From Chrysiogenia bacterium (GTDB taxonomy: Bacteria; JAGRBM01), in contig JAGRBM010000402.1 of assembly GCA_020434085.1 (NCBI GenBank), positions 1-5,067 of the forward strand: DNA of 5,067 nucleotides, given 5' to 3'. This document shows, piece after piece, positions 1 to 5,067 of the stretch (within the stretch, counting starts at the first letter, position 1; each line of letters starts with the position of its first letter). The notes under the pieces are model-generated. The model worked only from the letters and a program-made list of their open reading frames with translations, did no database searches and was not told the DNA's origin. The position numbers were made by a program, and so were the translations under genes.

Positions 1-676
1 GCACCGTGGCCGTCATCACCGCCAGGCCGACAAGCATCAGCGCCAGCGGCGTCCGCTCGCTCCCCCACTCATGGCGCCAGAAGATGATGAGGCCGAAGAT
101 AAGGGCCGAGACGTGAATGACCGGATAGGACAGCGCGGCGATGAGATACAGACGCGATTCCTGCAGGTTCTCGATCGGGTCGTGAAGCACCGCCACTGAG
201 GCGATGATGATCACACAGAGCACGACGCCAAGGTCGCCGATCTTGAGCAGCGTCATCTCCTGGGACTTGGTATTGGTTCCGTAATAAAAGAACCCGACCA
301 CAAAACAGGGGACAAACAGGTCAAATCCAAAGTCGCTGTAATCCGGAAACGGCGTGTAGACCTGCTGGACGAGTTCGCGCCAGTCCCAGATCAGCATTCC
401 CCCAAACCAGAATGCGCAGCCCAGCGCAAACCAGTACCAGGCCTTTCGGCGATGCGCCTGCGCGCAGTTCCTGGCCGTCCTCGCGCATTGGAGCGCGCCG
501 ATCAGGGCGCTCAGCGTCCAGAACAGGTTCGCCCAGAGGTGGAGGGCCCACCCGCCGGGCTCCAGCACGACATAGCCCGCGGCCATGAGCGCCAGGTAGG
601 CCGCCAATCCGAACAGGACCATTGCCCGCCGCCGGATGGCATGGATCTGCCCCTGCTGCGAATTCCACTCGCTCAC
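1..676 (-). CDS. N-terminal part of a multi-pass membrane sensor protein (C-terminus beyond window)
   Basis: The reading frame is open from the left window edge and gives 225 residues. A short charged N-terminus (IRRRA, residues 14-18) precedes about six hydrophobic helices, roughly at residues 19-38, 43-65, 80-99, 116-132, 147-164 and 176-200, with a seventh starting near 211 and running off the edge. The motif WDWRELVQQ followed by PFPDYSDFGFDLFVP (residues 97-123) resembles the pattern common in the integral-membrane N-terminal module of many GGDEF/EAL proteins and some histidine kinases. That resemblance is from memory of the family, and the effector domain is not visible. I chose the GTG start at 676-674 because GGAG (686-683) sits six bases upstream and it leaves a positively charged tail before helix 1. 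The ATG at 622-620 would start inside helix 1, and an in-frame TAA lies a little upstream of the GTG. The gene diverges from the small gene at 849. It could instead be an uncharacterised membrane protein with no signalling domain. Confidence 0.72.
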   Translation of the reverse strand, partial: MSEWNSQQGQIHAIRRRAMVLFGLAAYLALMAAGYVVLEPGGWALHLWANLFWTLSALIGALQCARTARNCAQAHRRKAWYWFALGCAFWFGGMLIWDWRELVQQVYTPFPDYSDFGFDLFVPCFVVGFFYYGTNTKSQEMTLLKIGDLGVVLCVIIIASVAVLHDPIENLQESRLYLIAALSYPVIHVSALIFGLIIFWRHEWGSERTPLALMLVGLAVMTATV

Positions 677-682
677 ATGCGA

Positions 683-686
683 CTCC
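683..686 (-). promoter_or_regulatory. Ribosome binding site deciding a GTG start
   Basis: On the minus strand GGAG is followed by a six-base spacer (TCGCAT) and then GTG. There is no in-frame ATG between the upstream TAA stop and this GTG, so this site supports the GTG as the start of the membrane protein. Confidence 0.55.
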
Positions 687-746
687 GGAATGCTTGCCTC
701 GCACGATGCGAGATTGCACACGTCATTGCTGTCTTACCGGGTGTTC

Positions 747-755
747 TGGTACGAT
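747..755 (+). promoter_or_regulatory. Possible extended -10 promoter for the small gene at 849
   Basis: TGG followed by TACGAT (750-755) fits an extended -10 element (TGn plus a 4/6 match to TATAAT). A weak -35 candidate, TTGCTG, lies at 726-731 with an 18-base spacer. Transcription would begin near 762 and give a leader of about 87 bases before the ATG at 849. This is pattern matching only; the -35 match is poor and the region is GC-rich. Confidence 0.3.
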
Positions 756-848
756 GGGGCACTCACAGAGGCTTTGCAAGCGCTGCCACTCGGAGAATGG
801 ATCGAGTGGGACAGCCGGTCCGGCTGGCGCGGAACGAAGGAATTGACC

Positions 849-1265
849 ATGAGCTACACCCAGGCATTTGCGAAAGCGGCCCAGGCCTTTAACTCCCATG
901 ACTGGGATGAGGCCAACCTGCTGTTTTCCGATCTCAGTTCACAGTCGATGCACTACTCAGAAAACGTGCTGTGCGAGGGCTTTGCCAAACTGGCGCGCAT
1001 CTACAACCGGGTCATCGACACCGAGCACTACGATCCTTCGCTCGCCCATGAGCTGCGCTTCGAACTCGACCGGCTGGCCACCGAGCTGCAAGAAGAGCTC
1101 CCGGCCCGCGTCCTGGGGATCTCCGTTCACGGCCTCACCGATGCCATCGAAAAACTCGAGGACGACCTGGAGTTTGCCCGCCAACCGACCCCCATCCGCA
1201 TTCAGGCGCCGGGTAAGAGCGGAGACAATCCCTCCGATCTCGAAGAGGGCGACTTCGAGGCCTAG
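849..1265 (+). CDS. Small helical cytoplasmic protein, possibly DUF309-like
   Basis: This gene encodes 138 residues with no signal peptide or membrane segment. Residues 1-30 and 38-57 look like paired amphipathic helices (AFAKAAQAFNSHDWDEANLL, then LCEGFAKLARIYNRVID). Helix 65-84 follows, then GISVHGLTDAIEKLEDDLE (90-108), and an acidic, Pro/Gly-rich tail (112-138) that is probably disordered. The order FN-x-x-x-W-x-EA, a GFAKLA helix and GISVHGL near the end recalls the DUF309 family, whose members have an aligned AHE-x-x-E pattern, a QGLIQ helix and a GLDV element. The conserved DUF309 His and Trp are not in place, so this is at best a divergent relative; a TPR-like fold is the alternative. 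The ATG at 849 is chosen because AAGGA (837-841) lies seven bases upstream. The frame stays open back to 636, but that extension overlaps the divergent gene. Its TAG stop overlaps the stop of the opposing peroxidase gene. Function unknown. Confidence 0.75.
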   Translation: MSYTQAFAKAAQAFNSHDWDEANLLFSDLSSQSMHYSENVLCEGFAKLARIYNRVIDTEHYDPSLAHELRFELDRLATELQEELPARVLGISVHGLTDAIEKLEDDLEFARQPTPIRIQAPGKSGDNPSDLEEGDFEA

Positions 1266-2671
1266 TCGAGCACGCTGCCGTCACAGGGGCCGCTGTCCTC
1301 ATCCACCGGGCACCCACTGGGCACGCTTGCGGGAATCGTGTCGTCGAGATTAAACAGCGTCGGCGAGGTCAGCGAGGCCAGGAAGGCCACCAACTCGTCG
1401 AGGTCCCGGTTGTTCAAACGGACCGGCTGGTCAAAGATCGGGTCGAGGTTGGCAAGCACGCCCTGCCGCCAGTTCACGTCGTTATCATCGCGGGCTCCCA
1501 GCGCGGCAATATTTGAATCCCCCGACTGGGCAATGCTGTAGCGATCAAGCGCGGCCTGCGGGGTATCATAGTGGCGCACCGCATCGCGCAGGGAAGAATA
1601 CGCCCCGTCGTGCTCATACGGCGCCGTCGCTGCCACATTGCGAAGCGGCGGCGTGCGGAAGCGGTACATGTCCTGGGGACGGCCCGTCTCATGGGCCAGT
1701 CCGAAGTCGTCGGTCTGCCCGTTGATGGTCGCACCATCGCCCTTGCCCGGCCCGATCTGGGGAACGCCGATGTTGTGGTGGAGCTGGTCGGTGAAGAGCA
1801 CGCCCCGGTGGCAGACCGAGCAGCGCGCGCGCCCGAAGAACAGCAGTGCGCCGCGCTTGGCCTCGTCGGTGAGCGCTTCGTCATCGCCGGCAACGAAATC
1901 ATCCCAGGGAGTATCGAAGAAACTCCAGGCATCCGCCTCGAAGGCGGCGATCGAATTGACCACATGGGTGATGTTGATGTCGCCCGCGTCCGAGACCTCT
2001 GCCGGGTAGGCAGCTATGAACAGATCCACGTAATCGGGGATCGCACCGATGCGCGCGACCAGCCCGTTCCAGACGCAGCCGAAGTTGTTGTCGGGACACT
2101 CGGCCAGGTCGTTGGCATCACTGCCGTTGTCGGCAAAGCCGAGCATTTCATCGCGCGAGGCAACCGGGAAGAGCGCCTGGGCCGCAAGGACGCTGTCGAG
2201 CCCCGGCGGCGTGGCCATTGCCGCGGGCGTGCGGATGTTGCCGCTTACCGGATCAATAGAGACGCGGCTGTCCCAGAACATACTCGACCACTCAATCGAC
2301 CCGCGGTTGAAAACCTCGGGCGCGTTGCGAGGGATGAGATGGCCATCGACAAGGGCGCGCCCATCGCCCAATCCTTCGCCGCCGGTGCCGATGGGCACAG
2401 AGAGCCCGTCGCCGAGCGCGTGGCTGGGGTGGTGACAGGTGGCACACGAGATATCCCCATTGCCGCTGAGCATCTTGTCGAACATCAGTGCCTGGCCCAG
2501 CTCGACCTTGGCTGCGCTCTGGGCCGGACCGGCATCGATCGGCGTGATGTTCTCACGGGCAATCACGGCCCGAAGCTGCTGATCGAGCGTCGCGGCTGCT
2601 TCATTCTTGCAGGCGCTCATCGCCAGGGTCAGTGCCAGCAGGCCCAGGGCCAGATAGTTCGACTTCTTCAT
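1262..2671 (-). CDS. Di-heme cytochrome c peroxidase / MauG-family lipoprotein
   Basis: This 469-residue protein is exported. It begins MKK, then a hydrophobic stretch, then AMSAC with Cys21 as the likely lipidated residue (the lipobox has Met at -3, which is tolerated but not ideal). Two c-type heme sites are clear: CATCH at 76-80 and CSVCH at 284-288. Other family marks are RNAPEVFNRG (115-124), MFWDSR (131-136), FRTPPLRNVAATAPYEHDG (338-356) and the C-terminal LDELVAFLASLT (424-435). The family uses two hemes to reduce hydrogen peroxide or, in MauG, to oxidise a partner protein, in the periplasm. Tyr368 falls where classical peroxidases carry a Met heme ligand, so a MauG-like His/Tyr heme is possible. 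The protein is longer than the usual 320-350 residues: it has extra loops near 180-205 and 370-405 and a tail containing Cys454 and Cys463. The ATG at 2671 has GAGGA (2681-2685) nine bases upstream. It diverges from hpnR and converges on the small gene at 849. Its electron donor and substrate cannot be read from sequence. Confidence 0.93.
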   Translation of the reverse strand: MKKSNYLALGLLALTLAMSACKNEAAATLDQQLRAVIARENITPIDAGPAQSAAKVELGQALMFDKMLSGNGDISCATCHHPSHALGDGLSVPIGTGGEGLGDGRALVDGHLIPRNAPEVFNRGSIEWSSMFWDSRVSIDPVSGNIRTPAAMATPPGLDSVLAAQALFPVASRDEMLGFADNGSDANDLAECPDNNFGCVWNGLVARIGAIPDYVDLFIAAYPAEVSDAGDINITHVVNSIAAFEADAWSFFDTPWDDFVAGDDEALTDEAKRGALLFFGRARCSVCHRGVLFTDQLHHNIGVPQIGPGKGDGATINGQTDDFGLAHETGRPQDMYRFRTPPLRNVAATAPYEHDGAYSSLRDAVRHYDTPQAALDRYSIAQSGDSNIAALGARDDNDVNWRQGVLANLDPIFDQPVRLNNRDLDELVAFLASLTSPTLFNLDDTIPASVPSGCPVDEDSGPCDGSVLD

Positions 2672-2680
2672 TGCTGCGCA

Positions 2681-2685
2681 TCCTC
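2681..2685 (-). promoter_or_regulatory. Ribosome binding site of the peroxidase gene
   Basis: GAGGA on the minus strand lies nine bases before the ATG at 2671. It supports that ATG, which also begins a well-formed export signal, as the true start. Confidence 0.5.
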
Positions 2686-2749
2686 GTTTCAGTAATCCAG
2701 ATATAGAACCCGACGCGTGCTGCCGCGCGGAGTTACATCACATTTCGCG

Positions 2750-2767
2750 TTTTTTGCCGGTTTTTTT
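2750..2767. other. Two T-tracts about one helical turn apart
   Basis: A T6 run (2750-2755) and a T7 run (2761-2767) are separated by GCCGG, with centres about 11.5 bases apart. Runs of A/T in near-helical phase are known to bend DNA, and on the minus strand they read as A-tracts that could act like an UP element for the peroxidase promoter. There is no stem before either run, so they are not an intrinsic terminator. The regulatory role is inference. Confidence 0.4.
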
Positions 2768-2826
2768 CGTCCAGTGCGCTGTCTCACATTGAGAGTGTGC
2801 GCCTGCCCACAATTTCGGTCCTAATT

Positions 2827-2855
2827 TTGACAAGGCAGGTCCCCTGTAAGAAAAT
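2827..2855 (+). promoter_or_regulatory. Putative sigma-70 type promoter of hpnR
   Basis: TTGACA at 2827-2832 is a perfect -35 consensus. After a 17-base spacer comes GAAAAT (2850-2855), a 4/6 match to TATAAT that keeps the important A2 and T6. The predicted start is near 2862, leaving an untranslated leader of about 113 bases. A small inverted repeat CAGG-TCC-CCTG (2836-2846) lies in the spacer and could be an operator or chance. Confidence 0.5.
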
Positions 2856-2959
2856 TCCCACTCAATTGGAGCGAGCCGACTGGAACCTGATGAGGCAAGT
2901 ACGGAGGGTTTCGGTCGGGCAAGAGAGGGAATGTGTGTGCTGACTCTCACGCACCTTCC

Positions 2960-2967
2960 GGAGGGAG
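2960..2967 (+). promoter_or_regulatory. Ribosome binding site of hpnR
   Basis: GGAGGGAG ends seven bases before the ATG at 2975. It selects this start over the in-frame ATG at 2933, which would add 14 residues unlike the family's MKFLAVHPSP beginning and has no comparable site. Confidence 0.65.
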
Positions 2968-2974
2968 TAGGAGT

Positions 2975-4519
2975 ATGAAGTTTCTGGCGGTCCATCCAAG
3001 TCCGCTCATGTACACCAAGATCTTTCTGCGCCTCGAGCCCCTGGGGCTCGAACTCGTCGCAGAGGCCGCGCGCAAGGCCGGGCACGAAGTCCGGCTCATC
3101 GACCTGCAAGCCGAGACGCTCAAGGATTTCGAGCGGCTGATCCGCGACTGGCAGCCCGATGCCGTCGCCTTTGGCTGCAATTACCTGGCAAATATCCCCG
3201 AGGTGGTGGACCTTGCCAAGCTGACGAAGAAGGAACTTCCCGGCAGCTTCGTCATCGTCGGAGGCCACAGCGCCTCGTTCACGGCAGACGAATTTCTCGA
3301 GCACGGCGCGGGGGCCATCGATTGCGTCCTCAAGGGAGAGGGCGAGGCGGGTATCGTGACGCTGCTCGACGCCGTGGCGCAGGGCAAGGACGAAGTCCAT
3401 CATGTGCCGGGCGTCGTCTCTCCGCGCGGCCACGGCCCGGCGCCAGGCTTCATCGAGTCGCTCGACCACCTCATGCCGGCGCGCGATCTCATTCGCCACC
3501 GCAAGAAGTATTTCATCGGCGTGCTCGATCCGGCCGCCTCCATCGAGTTCACCCGCGGCTGCCCGTGGGATTGCTCGTTCTGCAGCGCGTGGACCTTCTA
3601 CGGGCGCAGCTACCGTGCCGTGAGCCCGGAGCGCGCGGTGGAAGACCTCTCACGGGTGAAGGAGCCCGGCGTTTTCATCGTCGACGACGTTGCCTTCATC
3701 CAGTCCAAACACGGCTTTGAAATCGGAGAGGCCATCGCCCGCAAGGGAATCAAGAAGAAGTATTACCTGGAGACCCGCGGCGACGTGCTGCTGCGCAACA
3801 AGGAAGTGTTTCAATACTGGAAGACGCTGGGCCTGGAGTACATGTTCCTGGGCCTCGAGGCCATCGACGAGGAAGGCCTCCAGCGCTTCCGCAAGCGCGT
3901 CACGCTGGACAAGAACTTCGAGGCGCTCGAGTTCGCGCGCTCGCTCGGCATCACGGTCGCGATCAACATCATCGCCGATCCCGATTGGGACGAGCGCCGA
4001 TTCGAGGTGATCCGCCAGTGGTGCATGGAGATCCCCGAGATCGTGAATATCTCCGTGAACACCCCCTACCCCGGCACGGAGACCTGGCACACCGAATTCC
4101 GGCGCGTGACCAGCCGCGACTACCGGCTCTACGACATCCAGCACTGCGTGCTGCCGACCAAGCTGCCGCTGGCCAAGTTCTACGAGGAACTGGTGCGCAC
4201 CCAGGAAGTGCTCAACAAGAAGCACCTGGGATGGGCCGCCCTCAAGAGCACCGCGGCCATCGCCGCCGGCCACCTGCTGCGCGGGCAGACGAACTTTGTG
4301 AAGATGCTCTGGAAGTTCAACAGCGTCTATGACCCCCGGCTCCAGATCGCCGACCACGAGCGCGAGGTGAAATACGAAATGAGCCTTCCACCCGCGCCCA
4401 GGGAGAAGGTCGATCCCAGGAGCCTCTATATCCACGACGCGGGCGGTCGCAAGGCCCGCGCGCTCGATGACGACACCGAAAAATTCGTCGACGAGACCCG
4501 CATGGGAACAAGCGTCTGA
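2975..4519 (+). CDS. hpnR: Hopanoid C-3 methylase HpnR (B12-binding radical SAM enzyme)
   Basis: This 514-residue protein matches the HpnR family over its whole length as I know it, starting MKFLAVHPSP. The family adds a methyl group at C-3 of hopanoids, using S-adenosylmethionine, a cobalamin cofactor and a 4Fe-4S cluster; in Methylococcus capsulatus the gene is required for 3-methylhopanoids. Residues 1-135 form the Rossmann-like B12-binding domain, with VAFGCNYLANIPEV (64-77), IVGGHSASF (94-102) and VLKGEGE (118-124). The radical SAM domain follows from about 185, with the cluster motif RGCPWDCSFC giving Cys196, Cys200 and Cys203, then SAWTFYGRSYR (204-214), VFIVDDVAF (233-241), YLETRGD (264-270) and FLGLEAIDEEGL (291-302). 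The segment NISVNTPYPGTETW (358-371) and the region to 514 are typical of HpnR. No key residue seems missing. It is cytoplasmic and probably membrane-associated through its lipid substrate. It stands alone, with its own promoter and terminator and no other hopanoid gene in view. The assignment is from recognition of the family, not a search. Confidence 0.94.
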   Translation: MKFLAVHPSPLMYTKIFLRLEPLGLELVAEAARKAGHEVRLIDLQAETLKDFERLIRDWQPDAVAFGCNYLANIPEVVDLAKLTKKELPGSFVIVGGHSASFTADEFLEHGAGAIDCVLKGEGEAGIVTLLDAVAQGKDEVHHVPGVVSPRGHGPAPGFIESLDHLMPARDLIRHRKKYFIGVLDPAASIEFTRGCPWDCSFCSAWTFYGRSYRAVSPERAVEDLSRVKEPGVFIVDDVAFIQSKHGFEIGEAIARKGIKKKYYLETRGDVLLRNKEVFQYWKTLGLEYMFLGLEAIDEEGLQRFRKRVTLDKNFEALEFARSLGITVAINIIADPDWDERRFEVIRQWCMEIPEIVNISVNTPYPGTETWHTEFRRVTSRDYRLYDIQHCVLPTKLPLAKFYEELVRTQEVLNKKHLGWAALKSTAAIAAGHLLRGQTNFVKMLWKFNSVYDPRLQIADHEREVKYEMSLPPAPREKVDPRSLYIHDAGGRKARALDDDTEKFVDETRMGTSV

Positions 4520-4539
4520 ACAACCGGTATGCAAAACAG

Positions 4540-4568
4540 AAAGGGCCGCCCAACGGGCGGCCCTTTTT
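4540..4568. terminator. Strong intrinsic terminator after hpnR, probably bidirectional
   Basis: A perfect 12-bp stem (4540-4551 with 4555-4566, core GGGCCGCCC/GGGCGGCCC) closes a three-base AAC loop and runs into TTTTTAT on the plus strand, 20 bases after the hpnR stop. On the minus strand the same hairpin is followed by TTTCTGTTTT, so it can also end transcription of the DUF481 gene whose stop is at 4590. Placement between two convergent genes fits both roles. Confidence 0.88.
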
Positions 4569-4589
4569 ATGCTTGCTGATCGGCTTTGC

Positions 4590-5067
4590 CTAGAAATCGT
4601 AGACGAACTTCACCGTCGTCTTGGTGTCGAGTTTCTTTGTCGTCGCCCCGGCGGGGATTTCGCTCACGTGGCGGAGTTCGAAGGCCGCCTTGAGCGCGAG
4701 GCTCGTATTGATCTTGGCCTTGATGCTCGTCGTGGAGGTGGTCACGATGCCGCCGCCTTTTTTCGGGCCGAACGTGCTCTCGGCCTTCTCCTTGAGGGTG
4801 GCGTGCTCGCTGATGTCCCACTCGGCATTGAGCGCCGCGCGACCGGTGATCTCGTGCTCGAAGGGACGCTCGCAGATGATGAAGGGATTTGGCGGATAGC
4901 AGGTCGGGTTCTGCGCCTGCGTGTGACGGGCGGCCGGACCGCCTTCGAGACTCACGCGGACCGTGTCCTCGGTAACGAGCTTCACGCCGTAACCGATCGA
5001 TTCCGAGAGCCGCTGCTCATAGCTGGCGAATCCGTCGTTTTCGTAATTCGCCAGCACATAGAGATAC
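4590..5067 (-). CDS. C-terminal part of a DUF481-type outer-membrane beta-barrel protein (5' end beyond window)
   Basis: The frame is open through the right edge and gives the last 158 residues. Alternating polar and hydrophobic strands, turn-like loops, and a terminal KTTVKFVYDF with Phe at the end are typical of an outer-membrane barrel recognised by the BAM machinery. YEQRLSESIGYGVKLV (16-31 of the visible part), VSLEGGP (38-44), LALKAAFELRH (123-133) and the IPAGATTKKLDTKTTV turn (137-152) match the pattern of DUF481 proteins (YdiY-like, described as salt-induced outer-membrane proteins). Their role is poorly known. An unusual loop at 47-70 contains Cys56 and Cys65 around a Pro-rich stretch, and could form a disulfide-closed surface loop. 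The GTG at 5057 is not a believable start because it lies within a strand and the frame continues upstream of it. The gene converges on hpnR and shares its terminator. Confidence 0.78.
   Translation of the reverse strand, partial: YLYVLANYENDGFASYEQRLSESIGYGVKLVTEDTVRVSLEGGPAARHTQAQNPTCYPPNPFIICERPFEHEITGRAALNAEWDISEHATLKEKAESTFGPKKGGGIVTTSTTSIKAKINTSLALKAAFELRHVSEIPAGATTKKLDTKTTVKFVYDF

Larger units (their letters stand above)
2672..2974. other. Divergent intergenic region between peroxidase gene and hpnR
   Basis: This 303-bp stretch holds no convincing gene. It is visibly more AT-rich than its flanks between about 2738 and 2865. It contains two T-tracts (2750-2755 and 2761-2767), a consensus-like promoter for hpnR (2827-2855), and a leader of about 113 bases rich in purine runs. 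For the leftward peroxidase gene I could only find a TATATC-like -10 candidate at 2705-2700 without a convincing -35, so that promoter is unassigned. No cobalamin-riboswitch-like core was seen in the leader. Confidence 0.7.

Noticed and set aside
321-719. Minus-strand frame starting at 719 (132 codons)
   Set aside because: The other minus-strand frame starting at 676 encodes clear membrane helices; this one is Arg/Gly/Pro-rich and not protein-like.
636-848. Upstream extension of the small gene to an ATG at 636
   Set aside because: The extension overlaps the start of the divergent membrane gene and would cover its promoter region, while the ATG at 849 has a well-spaced AAGGA.
1571-2695. Long plus-strand open frame (374 codons) opposite the peroxidase gene
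   Set aside because: It lies wholly antisense to a gene with clear heme motifs. Its translation is rich in Arg, Gly and Ala with no recognisable domain, as expected from the GC-rich opposite strand.
2836-2846. Inverted repeat CAGG-TCC-CCTG in the hpnR promoter spacer as an operator
   Set aside because: Arms of four bases are too short to separate from chance in GC-rich DNA.
2862-2974. Possible cobalamin riboswitch before hpnR, expected because the enzyme binds B12
   Set aside because: No B12-box-like core (GCCACTG-type) or convincing multi-stem arrangement was found, and HpnR uses rather than makes B12.
2738-3499. Minus-strand open frame (253 codons) across the intergenic region and hpnR
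   Set aside because: It is mostly antisense to the well-supported hpnR and has no recognisable domain.
3650-4534. Minus-strand open frame (294 codons) opposite the end of hpnR
   Set aside because: It is the complement of conserved HpnR sequence and has no family-like motifs; its beginning overlaps the hpnR stop region.
5055-5057. GTG as the start of the DUF481 protein
   Set aside because: The frame continues upstream to the window edge with barrel-like residues (YLY before it), the visible part lacks a signal peptide, and it is shorter than a full barrel; the gene is simply cut.

Overview
The window is GC-rich, gene-dense bacterial DNA with five protein genes, two of them cut by the window edges. 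Lipoprotein and outer-membrane-protein signatures point to a Gram-negative (diderm) bacterium. The best-recognised gene, a HpnR-type hopanoid C-3 methylase, says the host makes hopanoids. HpnR occurs in methanotrophs and in scattered other proteobacteria, acidobacteria and related groups, so the window alone does not fix the taxon. No RNA gene, mobile element, CRISPR array or long repeat was seen.

Layout. (1) Positions 1-676, minus strand: the N-terminal 225 residues of a polytopic membrane protein whose first domain looks like the membrane-sensing module found in front of GGDEF/EAL or histidine-kinase domains; its effector end lies outside the window. (2) Positions 677-848: a 172-bp divergent intergenic region with a possible extended -10 promoter facing right. 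(3) Positions 849-1265, plus strand: a small 138-residue helical protein, possibly a degenerate DUF309-like protein. (4) Positions 1262-2671, minus strand: a di-heme cytochrome c peroxidase/MauG-family lipoprotein, convergent with gene 3 and sharing a CTAG that supplies both stop codons. (5) Positions 2672-2974: a divergent regulatory region with a perfect TTGACA -35 box for the rightward gene and two spaced T-tracts. (6) Positions 2975-4519, plus strand: hpnR, a B12-binding radical SAM methylase. (7) Positions 4540-4568: a strong hairpin terminator, probably working in both directions. (8) Positions 4590-5067, minus strand: the C-terminal 158 residues of a DUF481-type outer-membrane beta-barrel.

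The genes do not form one operon: each neighbour is divergent or convergent, so every gene seems to be its own transcription unit. A loose common theme is the cell envelope: a membrane sensor, a periplasmic heme lipoprotein, a hopanoid-modifying enzyme and an outer-membrane barrel. That link is inference from neighbourhood only. I see no clear evidence of a wholly new multi-gene system. The points most worth checking are hpnR standing apart from other hopanoid genes, the tyrosine at the usual methionine heme-ligand position of the peroxidase, and the small DUF309-like protein.
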